Source: Aradus depressus (lineage: Eukaryota; Arthropoda; Insecta; Hemiptera; Aradidae). Taken from it: 64,000 nucleotides of DNA. A program made the position numbers and the translations under genes. Position 1 is the stretch's first letter; every line of letters begins with the position of its first letter. The notes under the pieces were generated by a model. The model made no database searches. It was not told the origin of the DNA and saw only the letters and a list, made by a program, of their open reading frames with translations. Positions 1 through 10,399 of this stretch are shown here, piece by piece. The stretch is from NCBI GenBank assembly GCA_963662175.1, contig OY759225.1, positions 11,401,601-11,465,600 on the forward strand, written 5' to 3'.

Positions 1-70
1 TGTTGGACAATGGTCCTAAATTTAAATTAGGTGTCTTTAACGAATACCTGACATCCAATAGGCTCGGGAG
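1..70 (-). repeat. SINE-1 fragment at window edge
   Basis: This matches the middle of the tRNA-derived SINE-1 seen intact elsewhere (for example 32853-33205): a 'gtctttaacgaatacctgacat' block followed by 'ggctcggg'. Both ends are missing; the right end abuts the next MITE. Confidence 0.6.
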
Positions 71-470
71 AATATTGTTAATCCTTTCTTGAATTTTCCC
101 TTAGTTACCTAATCATTCCTCATCACTTACCTAATTATTAACCATACTTTTGAAATACTCGTGAATGATGCCTCTCTAAAGTTGATTTAACCGAAAACAC
201 TCTCTTCACTTGGAATAGTCTGCCGTAGTGAATAAATGGTTAAATTGCAGTTATCTCGTGAATGATTCCTCAAAGAAGTAGATTAAGTTGATTTAACTGA
301 GAACATACACAATTTTACGAGATACCAAGAAACCCACATCTTTATAATTCCGTAAGTATTAGAGTCCTGAGCTCCCAACGTCTTCACAGTGTGCAGATGG
401 CTTGGGAGATGATCACAGTAAACTCATTTTGGCCATTTTACGACTTAACAACTTATTCCCTGTAACCATA
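71..470 (+). mobile_element. GGTCACAGGG-family MITE, left-truncated
   Basis: This stretch aligns by eye with 41006-41568 and, inverted, with 20201-20760. The right terminus ends in a TTATTCCCTGTAACC block, while the left terminus is replaced by SINE-1 sequence. It has no coding capacity. The family is defined by about 18-bp inverted termini around GGTCACAGGGAATAAATT. Confidence 0.6.
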
Positions 471-1414
471 TATATATCTATATAATGAGACAGCTAATTA
501 TTCATTGAATTGATTAGTTTCCTTCTTTGATTTATAAATCTAAAAAAAGGGTGGCATCCTTGTCCTTATTTAGGGTGCTTTGGTGAAAATAAAGGAAAAT
601 GATAACTACATTTTTAAATCACAATGTTTTATAAGTTATATATTTGTAATTTCTTTTTTTGTAAATGATTAAAAAAAAAAAAAGGTTAATGGGTTAGTGA
701 ACAAAATAATTTTTTTACAATAGATTAAATAAACCTCTTATAAGTTAACTTAGACAAAAAAATGTACTCTTGGCAAATGACAACAAACTATATGGTTATA
801 AATATGGATTATAAAATTTCTGGCAACTCACGGCATCCTATATCACCCTCTTTTTTATCTTTCCTTCCTCGTCACTTTCTTCTCAGCCTTTTCTTCCTTC
901 CATATATAAAATTTAACCTTCTCGGGATTTTTCTTTCTTCTTCTTCCACGACACTCCTTCATATAAATGTGCTATCTTCCATCTTCTCGGGGATACTCTC
1001 CGCAGGAACTTCTTCCTCGCTCTTCTTAAACATACACCCTCCTTCTACGCTCTTCCAAAACACACGACACCTCCTCCAAGTTCCTCCAAAAAACAGACTA
1101 GACCTCCTCCAAGATCCTCTAAATCACACCACACCTCCTCCACGATCCTACAAAACCCTACTACCACGAGTCGGCTTCTTCTGCCCTTCTCGCCATCTTT
1201 TCCCCCACCAAATGTCATCAGGTTTGTCTTTTCTTTTACAGTTAATCAAATTTTTTTTTTTACTTTTAATATCTTTTGCCAAGATGTACCTTTTTATTTA
1301 TTTGTACTTACTATTTTTTTCTACTATTTTTATAAAGAATAACAATTTCTTTTATTCTTCTAGTGACCCCCCATTCTACACGTCACAATATATACCTATA
1401 CGCTAAACATGCAA
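471..1414. other. No gene seen; pyrimidine-rich tract
   Basis: AT-rich sequence gives way to a C/T-rich stretch (about 840-1210) with reiterated CCTCCTCCAAG-type blocks. A 214-codon open frame (762-1406, +) exists only because the strand is pyrimidine-rich; its translation is low-complexity Ser/Leu/Phe/Pro with no domain I recognise. Confidence 0.5.
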
Positions 1415-1490
1415 TTCCAGTGAAAACTGAACATCGAATTTCTGACCTATTACATAACTTTCTCCTATCATATAGCTGTAGAAGTAAAAG
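1415..1490 (+). repeat. End fragment of TTCCCCAG-family repeat
   Basis: It carries the family's typical right-end block (a 'catcgaatttctgacc...attacataactt' string then a degraded CTGGGGAAGT terminus, here CTGTAGAAGT). Better copies are at 19233-19628 and 47166-47525. Confidence 0.45.
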
Positions 1491-1922
1491 TGTTTGTTCT
1501 GATTTCACTGAAATTCAAAATTCAATTATTTTTTCGCTCTCTCTATATACGAAGAATCAACAATTAATTTTAAAGTTTCAAAATTAAATATTAAAACTGG
1601 AGAAAAATTGCTTCAGTTATACCCTTCCCACTTTTTCCAATATTGGTGGGACCTTCCCACACCCCTGGGATTTTTTGTACAATTTTTTCGCTTTTATAAA
1701 CTAAAATGGAATTTCATTATGCATTCAGGCGCCGATCCAGGGCTAACTTTTGGGAGGGGGGGTAGAACTTTTACGGAGGGGTTGGGGAGGGGATAGAAAT
1801 AGTGTCAAAGAGACTAAATTTCGCTAGGTGCAGTTAGTAGTCATTTTAAATTAGTAATTAATTTATATAAAGACGAGTATACTTTATTTAATATACGCTT
1901 ATAAAGAATTATAGAAGTTAGT

Positions 1923-2065
1923 TATTGGGACGTGTGCCCGGCTTTAACTTACGAGCTTTAGTCTTCAAGGGTAAGGGATATTTAACGAATACCCATGATC
2001 GTACGGTCTCGACACCATTGCTTAACGTCTCATCCGAAGGACGGCGTGCTCAAGGTTTTTTCGCA
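1923..2065 (-). repeat. SINE-1 copy, partial
   Basis: Contains the SINE-1 blocks GCCCGGCTTTAAC, GTACGGTCTCG, and CATCCGAAGGACGGCGTGCTCAAG in reverse orientation. The tRNA-like head is missing. It is followed by a TATATA-rich run. Confidence 0.6.
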
Positions 2066-2126
2066 TATATATATATATTATGTTATATAACTATATATAT
2101 TATGTTATATATATATATTATGTTAT

Positions 2127-2290
2127 TTTTTATGTCAAAGCATTATAAAAAAAAAAAAAAAAAAAATTCAAAACAAAATTAGGATCATTTCTGCGACTTT
2201 GATAAAAGGGATAAATTTCTCCAATCATCCTAATTTTGTTTTTAAAATTTTTTTTTTTTTTTTTTTATAATGCTTTGACATAAAAAATCG
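2127..2290. mobile_element. Foldback MITE with about 60-bp arms
   Basis: The left arm (from TTTTTTATGTCAAAGCATTA through a poly-A run to CAAAATTAGGATCAT) is repeated as its reverse complement at 2225-2290. Only about 35 bp separates the arms. Open frames here are A/T-run artefacts. Confidence 0.6.
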
Positions 2291-2389
2291 GATGAATAGT
2301 TTCGACCTACACAAAAAAACTACGATATGAAATAAACTTTTGCTCCCTGTAATAGAATAAGAACGACCGACATGATCAAGGTCAAGTAG

Positions 2390-2530
2390 CAGATCTCTCG
2401 GCCAGCACCGTCTCAATCCTCGGGGAGAATTGTCGGAATGGAAATGGGATGATAGAGATTGGGGAAAAGTCTTTTCATGGAAGGAATGTTTTGAATAAAA
2501 ATTTAGGAAACGAGAATTGATGAGGAAGGA
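2390..2530 (-). repeat. Inverted repeat, left copy
   Basis: About 140 bp containing CTCTCGGCCAGCACCGT and a 'catggaagga' block recur inverted at 3795-3945 with roughly 85% identity by eye. In one frame both read like degraded LINE C-terminal coding sequence (RCWPRDL-like). They could instead be the termini of a decayed DNA element. Confidence 0.45.
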
Positions 2531-2569
2531 ATTTGAATTTCATTAACGAAGAAGAGATAAGATACATAG

Positions 2570-2735
2570 AAGGGTGCATCCGTCGGTTTAGTTCAGGTCG
2601 TTTGTGGGGATTCCAAGTCAGTCTTTGATCTAGGTAGTGCGCAAGATAGCAAACTTGATCGGAGACAGGAATGTGGAAATTGGAGGGCAGAAGACCTTTA
2701 AAATGATATTAAAAATATCGAGTCCAAACTGATGT
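2570..2735 (-). pseudogene. Jockey-like LINE reverse-transcriptase remnant
   Basis: The reverse-strand translation gives a fragment containing LDQRLTWNPH preceded by CPPV/N-like residues. This is the conserved block after the catalytic region of Jockey-type reverse transcriptases (LG..LD.rLtW..H). The same block recurs at 24290-24420. Stops and frame breaks make it non-functional, and no start or end is preserved. Confidence 0.5.
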
Positions 2736-2746
2736 TTAAACTATAA

Positions 2747-3284
2747 TTTTTTTTTATTTTTATTTTTTATTTATTTATTCTACAATCTGTACAAAAACAA
2801 TAACAATAAGCAGAAGTGATGACTATAAGAAGACATGATAAAATAATAAGTCATACAAAATATTTAAAACATAATAAGAAGGAAAAAAGAAATGAATAAT
2901 ACAAAATAATAGCAAATATATACAAAAATAAATAACTAGTGGAGAGGGGAGGCCACGGGAGACCAGCGCTGACCCTCCCACCACACTGCCCAACCATCCA
3001 CTGTCCACCAGTGGAGGAAGACCAGGAGGCAGGGAGTCGAAAGGACAGAGGTGTGAGGAGAGAATCCGGTCATCAGCACTCCCTTAAAAATGGCGTGTAA
3101 AAAAATAAATAAAATAAAATGAATAAATTAATAAAACACACAAAAAAAAATAGATAAAAAATATTAAAATTTAAAAAATATAAAATACAAATTGAAGTAG
3201 ATCGCGAGGCCAACGCCGCTTCAGCCTTCTTGGAGGATTGTGCGGATTGGATTGTAATGATAAGTATTATTGTGGAAGGAGAGG
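2747..3284 (-). mobile_element. 5'-truncated LINE insertion
   Basis: The segment is bracketed by a near-identical TTAAACTATAAT direct repeat (about 2735-2746 and 3284-3295), as expected of a retrotransposed insertion. On the minus strand it ends in an A/AAT-rich tail (2747-2780). A 61-codon minus frame (2823-3008) and KKAEAALASR-like residues upstream may be its coding 3' end, but no domain is recognisable. It sits inside the inverted-repeat pair 2390-2530 / 3795-3945. Confidence 0.45.
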
Positions 3285-3589
3285 TTAAACTATAATAAGA
3301 AACTTTATATAAAAAAAAAAAATCGTGAAAGAAATAAGGATTAAAAATGTCTGTTAAGTGAAATAACAGATTGGGCTTTTAGAGGGAGAATTAAATCGGA
3401 TTATAGAAGGGATGCAGGTGATTATAAGGGTTTATAAAAGGTGATCTGTGGGTAAGGCTGAGGTCGGTATGCAAATTTGCGGATAGTACGCTAATAAATC
3501 TACCGATTGGACGCTAATTGTGAACCTTTTCTGACAATTTTGTCCCTCAGTCCTTCAACATGGTGTCCTCGTTTAAGGGATCTTATCAA

Positions 3590-3665
3590 TGGAGAATAAT
3601 AAAATCTGTAAGAGGTCAGATTACATTTTTTATTTTATACCTGTGAAATAATCACTTCTTACATC
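3590..3665 (-). repeat. Arm fragment of hammerhead-like foldback family
   Basis: The reverse complement reads 'gttgatgtaagaagtgattatttc' (in pieces), then a CTGACCTCTTACAGATTTT block. It matches the outer arm at 35105-35185 and 8310-8390. The ribozyme-like core itself is absent. Confidence 0.45.
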
Positions 3666-3794
3666 AACCATACTCACATTATATAAGGACTCCTGTATCC
3701 GCATACTAAATTTTGTGTAGATACATTTATTACATCGGCGGTTATTGAGTTGTTTGAGTTGAGCCCCTTAGTGTCCTAAGAACAATAATTGTCA

Positions 3795-3945
3795 ATGCTC
3801 CCTTTTGTCAACGATCTCAAGTCCCGTTTCTTCATCCATTCAAAAATTTTCCTTCCATGAAAATCCTTTTGCCTAATCTCTGTCATTCCATTCCAATAAT
3901 CCTCCTCGAAGATTAAAACGGTGCTGGCCGAGAGTCCTGCAACAT
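3795..3945 (+). repeat. Inverted repeat, right copy
   Basis: Reverse-complement partner of 2390-2530, sharing GGTGCTGGCCGAGAG and TTCCATGAAAA blocks. Downstream to about 4190 is a GC-richer stretch ending in a 22-T run that may be part of the same LINE-derived unit. Confidence 0.45.
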
Positions 3946-4199
3946 TAAAGCAGCTATTATTTAGGGAGTGGGCAATGGCCAGTTTCTCCTCTCATGTATT
4001 CACTTACATTCAGCTCTTCCTGTACCTCTCGGTCTATTACCACTGCTGGTCAGATGGGTAAGCTAGTTGGTGCTGGGGATCATCCAGGCTACCGTGGCCT
4101 CCTCTACCTCCATGAAATTGGAGGAGTGAAGATGGCCTCATCGCGATGGTTACGGGAGATCTCGAGCTGAATTTTGATTTTTTTTTTTTTTTTTTTTGT

Positions 4200-4949
4200 A
4201 TTACTACCATTTTGTATATATTTAATTTATTGTGTTTATATATTATTTTGAAAATATTCATTTTTATTTGTATTTATTTATTTATTATTAAATAAACTTC
4301 TTTTTATTTATTATATTTCCTCACTTTGTACAAATAGCCATTTATTATTATACATTAACTTAACAATAAAAACAAAAATAAATAAATGGATTATTTTCAT
4401 TTAATAATATTTTAATAATTATTATAAATTCTGTCTTATAAATAGACTTCGTTACTAGTTAAATAACCAGAATTCCCATAGAAATTCGCGGATAACTAGA
4501 ACGGCAGTAAATCTCTGGATTGGAGGTTAATTGACCGCATAACTGAGCTGCATTATGCAGCAGCATTATGCAATTTGTCATGACACTTTATCGTGCTCAT
4601 CTTCATTTCATGGCTTCACAACACACCTACCTGTCTTCCGCCAGCTTGATAAATCATAATAAATACAAAATTTGCAAATGTAATTATTGTAAATTATTGT
4701 TATATATCATATTTCTGTGTCGGTTGTGTGGTATAATTATATTCTGTTTTACATCTTCTATATGTACAATACTTGCATTCCGAATAGAATAATAGATTTA
4801 TATTAGTATATTTTCTACTATTTCATTTACACTGTCATAAACTTTCTACTTTTGGAGTCACTGAATAAATAATTCACAATTATATAAATAAAAATAAATA
4901 CCTTGTTTAACTTTTGTTGCTTAATTCCAAGAATATATGTATATAGTGT
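4200..4949. other. No gene seen; AT-rich
   Basis: Very AT-rich sequence with short TTTATTTA runs. A 74-codon frame (4568-4792) has no recognisable features. Confidence 0.5.
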
Positions 4950-4976
4950 ACCAGTTTCAGCTTACGCCATCGTCAC
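4950..4976 (-). ncRNA. Hammerhead-like motif, degenerate
   Basis: The minus strand reads GUGACGA-U-GGC-GUAA-GCU-GAA-ACUGGU. The core C3 is G, stem II has three pairs (one G-U), and the last block is nearly self-complementary. Probably inactive. Confidence 0.3.
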
Positions 4977-5332
4977 TTTCAAAAGTGACATTTAAGGTCG
5001 CTAGGTGTCATATTTAAACAATTCTTAGGTTATCTGTGACTGTTACACTCTTATCCCTGGTCTTACCTTAACATAACATTCACTAATATTTGAGTTGTCA
5101 ATAATTCAATAAAATGAAGAAAATACGAAAATAAATAAAATATAATAGTAATTTTATAAAGAAAAAGTTTTATAGTAGAATACATATTATATATCTCGGG
5201 TGTTTGGGCAAAAGGGCCTACGTCAGCAAATCTGAATTTTAGGAGGGGATTTTCTGAAGGTTTGAAAAATTCCTGCAAATCAGGTAAAGCACATTTATGT
5301 TACTTGAAATATTATTTCTATAAAGTATTATA

Positions 5333-5633
5333 GATTAGGTTAGGTTTTATGATTCATGCCCGGGCTTTAACTACGAGGTCATATCGCCTACTACCAGAGC
5401 GTTCTTTCGTCACTATGGTGGACATGAGCCCAACTCTACTGTGGGAGTCCTAAATTTTTATTCACCTAGGGCAGGAGTCTTTAACGAGTTCCTGACATCG
5501 TACAGGCTCGGGACCATCGCTTAACGTCCCATCCGAAGAACTGCGTGCTTAAGTTTATTTTACCTCTCAGATAAAATAAACTAAGGGCCTCGGTCGGGTC
5601 TCGAACCCACGATCTTGAGCTACCGGCGCCCTC
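5333..5633 (-). mobile_element. SINE-1 with 12-bp target duplication
   Basis: Reverse-oriented tRNA-derived SINE flanked by a perfect TAAAGTATTATA duplication (5321-5332 and 5634-5645). From the left it shows the tail (TTAGG-type units), the body (CGCCTACTACCAGAGCG, GACATCGTACAGGCTCGGGA, TCCGAAGAACTGCGTGC) and the tRNA-like head with a B box (GTCTCGAACCC in reverse). About 20 bp of the head between the A and B boxes is deleted, so the copy is unlikely to be transcribed. Confidence 0.85.
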
Positions 5634-5945
5634 TAAAGTATTATATATAAACAAAGTAAAATATTCAAACAGTTACATATGGTAAACATATTTCAATGCA
5701 CTCAATCCTTTGGATAACACTTATAGTGACTTAAGCCCTTTTGCACACCAGAGATATAAGAAATAAGGTTTATATAACATAATATTAAAGTTCTAGAAGA
5801 AAAAAATGCTCGAAATATTTATAATTAAAATACACAATAAATTATATTATAGGGTGAGAATTTGATGTTAAAACAGTAATTTTTTATAGTTGGTTTAATA
5901 GTAGGGTTACCCCTTCCTCTAATTGAGGGACTTTCCCAGGAGTCA

Positions 5946-6243
5946 GGGTGTCACTTATGAACTATGCTGACGATTGCGTAAGGTCCTATTCTTTCTTTCG
6001 TGACTCCTGTGAGAATTAATAGGTTCTAAGTTGAAGAACGCGGACATATTGTGAAAACTTGTAATAAATAAATAAAACAAACTTTATTTTGAATGGGTGT
6101 CACTTATGAACTATGCTGACGATTGCGTAAGGTCCTATTCTTTCTTTCGTGACTCCTGTGAGAATTAATAGGTTCTAAGTTGAGGAACGCGGACATATTG
6201 TGAAAACTTGTAATAAATAAATAAAACAAACTTTATTTTGAAT
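5946..6243. repeat. 149-bp tandem duplication, two copies
   Basis: Copy 1 is 5946-6094 and copy 2 is 6095-6243; I see one difference (GAAGAACGC versus GAGGAACGC). Each contains CTGACGATTGCGTAAGG, a degenerate relative of the hammerhead-like core, and ends in AATAAATAAAACAAACTTTATTTTG, shared in part with 8470-8530. Confidence 0.85.
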
Positions 6244-6387
6244 ATTGTCTATTCCACTAAAGATATAAATATATATAACTAATAATTTATGGTTTCCAGA
6301 TTTACTTTGTGAAGCTCCATTCTAGGAATAGATAATTAAAATACACAATTTCTTTGTCAAACTTCACTATATATTCTCAAATACTCA

Positions 6388-6417
6388 ACTAGTTTCGCCG
6401 TGTTAAGGCATTATCAA
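6388..6417 (-). ncRNA. Hammerhead-like motif, left arm
   Basis: The minus strand reads UUGAUAA-U-GCC...GGC-GAA-ACUAGU. Stem II is 3 bp and the ACUAGU block is a perfect palindrome. C3 and G8 are altered, so activity is unlikely. Confidence 0.35.
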
Positions 6418-6442
6418 GAGTCACTAAGTTTGTAAGTGACTC

Positions 6443-6472
6443 TTGATAATGCCTTAACACGGCGAAACTAGT
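6443..6472 (+). ncRNA. Hammerhead-like motif, right arm
   Basis: Mirror copy of 6388-6417 with the same core substitutions. Confidence 0.35.
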
Positions 6473-6547
6473 TGAGTATTTGAGAATATATAGTGAAGTT
6501 TGACAAAGAAATTGTGTATTTTAATTATCTATTCCATATATATAACT

Positions 6548-6575
6548 ACCCGTTTCGGCCTTACACCATCGTCAG
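6548..6575 (-). ncRNA. Hammerhead-like motif
   Basis: CUGACGA-U-GGU...GCC-GAA-ACGGGU on the minus strand. The core is intact apart from the extra U; stem II is 3 bp including a U-G pair. Confidence 0.45.
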
Positions 6576-6936
6576 GTCTAGATAATGATAATAAAGCTAC
6601 CAAAAAGAACATTTGTATGAATGACCAAATTTATTTCAACTATTCCCCTTTGTTAACACCCTGAACCAGTTCTGTTTCCACATATATGTTTGTATTATCT
6701 GTTATTACTATATGTTTCATGTTATCTAAATCTTAATATTTTTTATATTTTTTATTTATTTGTATTTTTAATTATTTATTTGTTATTTTTCCATGTATCA
6801 GTCTAATGATATTGTTTTATGTAAATTTAGAACTAAGTTTTGTTAGGAAATATTCCCAAGTTTTAATAGCACCCTTTCCATCTGAGATGTATTTCAAGGG
6901 TCGCTCTCTGCAAACTAACTTAGTTCATAACTAGAC

Positions 6937-6964
6937 CTGACGATAGTGTAAGGCCGAAACCGGT
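6937..6964 (+). ncRNA. Hammerhead-like motif
   Basis: CUGACGA-U-AGU...GCC-GAA-ACCGGU. The final block is a perfect palindrome followed by A, which would be the H17 cleavage base. Stem II is weakened by one A/C mismatch. Confidence 0.45.
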
Positions 6965-7089
6965 AGTTATATATATTTATATTTTTAGAGGAATAGACAA
7001 AATGTATAGGTGTCCGATGATTTAGAAATCACTTATACTATTGTGCCTATACATTCATTTCATCGGGAGTTATCGTGTACATAAATATA

Positions 7090-7200
7090 CACATACCATT
7101 TTTGGAATCGGGATGTTCCGTTGAAAACTCCGCATCGAATTTTTGACCGATTAAATAACTTCCCCTATTCTTCAAATAGCTGGGGCAGTAAATATTGTAT
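7090..7200 (+). repeat. End fragment of TTCCCCAG-family repeat
   Basis: Shows 'cgcatcgaatttttgaccgatt', AACTTCCCC and AGCTGGGGCAGT, the family's right-end signature. The next 290 bp (7200-7490) contains short open frames on both strands with no recognisable product. Confidence 0.5.
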
Positions 7201-7489
7201 ATAAGAAGAAGTTTGAAGTAGTTTAAGTTGTTGGATAAAAAAAAACTAACTTTGAAAAAGAAACGGACGAGATCATCTCAGCAAGTTTTCCAGTGTTTCC
7301 GTGGGAGGGAGACATATTGTTCGGTAAAAGTATATCCAGGAGGCTTGAAGAAGTCCCGGAATCAATTTCTGATCTTACATCCCCAGTTATACGAAGTACA
7401 GAGAACGTTATAACTGAGGAAATAAAATGTCCTGTCTGTCTGTGAACAAGGTAACTCCCGATAGAATGAAAATACTGAAACAAACTTAT

Positions 7490-7773
7490 TTTTGAAATAT
7501 TGTCTATTCCACTAAAGATATAAATATATATAACTACCGGTTTCGGCCTTACACCATCGTCAGGTCTAGTTATGAACTAAGTTAGTTTGCAGAGAGCGAC
7601 CCTTCAAATACATCGCAGGTGAAAGGTTGCTATTAAAACTTGGGAGTCCCCCGGCTGTACCGTTAGCTATCTTATGAAATATTTCCTAACAAAACTTAGT
7701 TCTAAATTTACATAAAACAATATCATTAGACTAATAAGTGGAAAAATAACAAATAAATAAGTAAAAATACAAA
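7490..7773 (-). mobile_element. Copy of the 6536-7010 segment, inverted
   Basis: Aligns with the reverse complement of 6720-7000, including GTTAGTTTGCAGAGAGCGACC and AATATCATTAGACT blocks, with an extra about 45 bp around 7645-7685. It ends where a Helitron is inserted (7774). Confidence 0.55.
7536..7563 (-). ncRNA. Hammerhead-like motif
   Basis: CUGACGA-U-GGU-GUAAG-GCC-GAA-ACCGGU-A on the minus strand: intact core, palindromic stem III and an H17-compatible A. Confidence 0.5.
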
Positions 7774-8298
7774 TCATATATATAAAGCTGAAAATGTCTG
7801 TGCGTTGTACCGCTATAACTCACGAACGGCTTGATGGATTTGATTAACTTTTTTTTTTAATTTGTTCGTCATCGTCTGTGGAAGGTTATAGGCGTATTAG
7901 TACCTCAATATCTGGTCCATCCCAGCATCCACCCACGCAATCTTTGTAACTCAAAAACCACTGCAGTGATTAATAAGGAATCTTTTTGAATAGATAAGTT
8001 TTATCTACCGGAAGGTTAAGGTCTATTTTTTAATCAACCCCTGGTCCATCCCAGCATCCACTCACGCAATCTTTGTAACTCGAAAACCATTGCAACGATT
8101 AATGAGAAATCTTTTTGAATAAATTAGTTTTAGCTCCAAAGCTAGCGTTACTACAGTTGAAGGACTATAAGCCTTATTCCGTATGAATAATTGAAAATTA
8201 TAACATCATGAATGTACTGTCGAGGAACTGAATAGCCTTATAGGAGATATTGGGAGAAAAGTCAAAGTTCCCCGGGCAACGCCGGGTATTACTGCTAG
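7774..8298 (+). mobile_element. Non-autonomous Helitron, 525 bp
   Basis: Starts with TCATATATATAAAGCTG after an A and ends in CTAG before a T, the A/T target typical of Helitrons. A GC hairpin (CCCGG...CCGGG) lies about 12 nt before the CTAG end. The interior holds two diverged copies of a block of about 120 bp (GTCCATCCCAGCATCCAC...). No Rep-helicase frame is present. The same family is at 33990-34638. Confidence 0.85.
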
Positions 8299-8299
8299 T

Positions 8300-8550
8300 A
8301 GAAAATAATATGAAGATGGCTGATGTAGTGAGAAGTGATTATTTCACAGGTTGTCAAATAAGATGCAGTCTGACCTCTCACAGATTTTTTATTTGTATTA
8401 GCTAGCCGGCTTTCGAGGTTGCCCTCATCATCAGTTGTATATCAGATATATATATATCTTTAGTGGAATAGACAATATTTCAAAAATAAGTTTGTTTTAT
8501 TTATTACAAATTCCACAATATGTCCGCGTTCCTCAACTTAGAAGTTGAAA
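8300..8550. repeat. Hammerhead-like foldback family, outer arm
   Basis: GCTGATGTAGTGAGAAGTG...CTAGCCGGCTTTCGAGG matches the left arm of the 35100-36020 foldback. It is followed by a reverse copy of the block AATAGACAATATTTCAAAAATAAG seen near 7490. Confidence 0.5.
8404..8434 (-). ncRNA. Hammerhead-like motif
   Basis: CUGAUGA-U-GAGG-GCAA-CCUC-GAA-AGCCGGCU-A on the minus strand. Stem II is 4 bp with a GCAA tetraloop, stem III is an 8-nt palindrome, and the core is intact apart from the extra U. Confidence 0.55.
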
Positions 8551-8663
8551 ATCTTATATGAAATTTTATCTGTGTATCCAGAACATCGACATCTATCAAT
8601 TTACAACCCAATGGGCTTTAAGGAAGAGAGGAGGTCACACATAAAATATATCAACACGAAGTT

Positions 8664-8925
8664 TTGAGGATGCCAGTAGCTCAGAGGTAGCTTAATAGCC
8701 TAGGGAACTCAAGATTTTGGCTTCTAAACCCAGCGGATTTAGATTTTTTATCTGGGTCTTAGAAAAAGAAAACTGAGTACGCCATTCTTCGGATAGGACA
8801 TTAAGCGATGGTCCCGAGCCTGACACTGGCACTAGCCTGACAAGACCCCTCCCAACGTAACTAAACCTACATAGGCAACATTTAGGTCTCCCATAGTAGA
8901 GTCGGGCATACTAAAGTAATTCGCG
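8664..8925 (+). mobile_element. SINE-1, degraded
   Basis: Contains a head A-box relic (AGTAGCTCAGAGGTAG) and body blocks CTTCGGATAGGACATTAAGCGATGG and TAGAGTCGGGC. The B box is decayed. The following 240 bp has no gene. Confidence 0.6.
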
Positions 8926-9190
8926 CTGGGGAGGTACATTACCGGTGATTTACCGATGAAATTGTTGTTCTTTCGTTTTAATTCAATTGTCAAATGTACT
9001 CTTTTGAGTATAATTGAGAAAACGTGAGGGGGCGAGGGAATATAGTAATATTATTTAATTCTGCAATTTCAATTCTGAGTAAGTCTGAGCCTAGTTAAAG
9101 GAGCTATACCACGATCTCAAAATACCATTCTTACACAAAGTCACACAACAGTTAAACATAAATTTGCACAAGAAGTTCACATTTCACCCC

Positions 9191-9304
9191 AACACACTAG
9201 TGGAAGCAACGTCTAGTGGGAACACACTAGTGGAAGCAATGTCTAGTGGGAACACACTAGTGGAAGCAATGTCTAGTGGGAACACACTAATGGAAGCAAT
9301 GTCG
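9191..9304 (+). repeat. 30-bp minisatellite, about 4 copies
   Basis: Unit AACACACTAGTGGAAGCAAT plus GTCTAGTGGG. Because 30 is divisible by 3, the array gives a short 10-residue-repeat frame (9164-9382), which I treat as an artefact. Confidence 0.85.
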
Positions 9305-9399
9305 GTCTGGTCCTTGCCGGACAGCCCTCCTCGACAACTGAATAGTCGGTGGCCGCGTGCCTTCCTGTCTGAGGATTCCTGAGGAGGCGGTGTTGCTGA

Positions 9400-10134
9400 C
9401 CAGCTGTTTCATCAAGTGTTTTTTTTTTTATATAATGTTCTTGTGTTCATATTTTCTAACTGTGTTCTACCAGTTGAAAATTGTCTATTACATAATGAGA
9501 AAAAAATAATGCTCTTTATAAGTAGCTGTTTTCATAAGTAAAGTCGAGGAATTTCTCAAGTTCTTAGTGACTAAGTTATAAATATTTACAGGAATGTAGC
9601 TGCTTAATGTCCAAAAATTATTCGAATAAAGATTCTTTACTTACATATTGAGAAGGGGCAGGGGGAAAGAGAATGATTTGTAAACGCGTGGTTGGTATAA
9701 GAAAATCCTGTAATGTCCATACCACATATATATTTTATTTTATTTAATTTTGGAAAGCTGTATACTCTCAATGTTGGAAAACAGATAGTTATTATATCTC
9801 AGTTTGGTTTTTATAGTGAAAAAAGAACTCTCATATATGATATCGAAGAGAAATAGGCAACCATAAGTTAGCCTGGTCAGTCATTTAGGACTATCACGTC
9901 TCAAAAATACGTGACTCCTTGCAATCCTGGTCGAAGGAGCCACCCGGATAAGGATATCTTTACCTCAGGATCAGAATGGGGGAGTATTCATCCTTTATGA
10001 ATCCCTCTTGCTATTCAAATTAGAGAAACTCTGAAAGATTGAAAAAATGTATTAATTATAAATAACATTAATTAATTAAAAACAAATAAAAAGTTAAATA
10101 TAACACAAAAAGACGTCGGTGAATCGCCGCTTAT
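9400..10134. other. No gene seen
   Basis: AT-rich sequence with no significant frame. Around 9890-10020 is a moderately GC stretch of unknown origin. The last 200 bp begins TTCCCCAG-family sequence (10137 on). Confidence 0.5.
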
Positions 10135-10310
10135 GTACTTCCCCAGTACGAATTAATCAATTGCATTCTAAATAGTGGCTTCTGAATCCTTATAATAAAT
10201 TTTGCGTAGATAAATTCATTACATCGGCAGTTATAGTTTTCGAGTTAAGCCCTTTACGTCTGAACCTTCCTTCTCTTCTTCCGATTTTGCTGAAGATACA
10301 AAATACATGT
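10135..10310 (+). repeat. TTCCCCAG-family repeat, left part
   Basis: Starts ACTTCCCCAGTACGAATTAA and carries the ACATCGGCAGTTAT module. It is cut by the Helitron at 10316. Confidence 0.5.
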
Positions 10311-10399
10311 TCTTATCTATATTAATAAAGCTGAAACGGGGTTTGTGTGTGTGTTTGTTTGTATGTTTGTTCCAGCATCACGCCCAAACGGCTGGACGG

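Larger units (their letters stand above)
6325..6535. repeat. Inverted repeat, 101-bp arms, 9-nt loop
   Basis: Arms 6325-6425 and 6435-6535 are near-perfect reverse complements. Each holds a hammerhead-like motif (6388-6417 minus, 6443-6472 plus). Head-to-head terminal segments of this kind are known in Penelope-like elements. No protein is encoded. Confidence 0.8.
6536..7010. mobile_element. Penelope-like (?) segment with inverted motif ends
   Basis: Both ends carry the block CCTGACGAT...GGCCGAAACCGGTAGTTATATAT in opposite orientations (6548-6575 minus, 6937-6964 plus). About 270 bp of the right half recurs inverted at 7490-7773. The interior is AT-rich with no reading frame. Assignment to Penelope-like elements rests only on the ribozyme-like motif and inverted layout. 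Confidence 0.5.

Noticed and set aside
762..1406. 214-codon open frame
   Set aside because: Lies on a pyrimidine-rich strand; low-complexity product with no domain and no sign of selection. Openness follows from base composition.
5960..5990. Full hammerhead motif in the 149-bp duplication
   Set aside because: CTGACGA is present but no GAA plus palindrome follows at the right distance.
9191..9304. CRISPR-like array
   Set aside because: Contiguous identical units without spacers, in a eukaryotic repeat-rich context; simple minisatellite.
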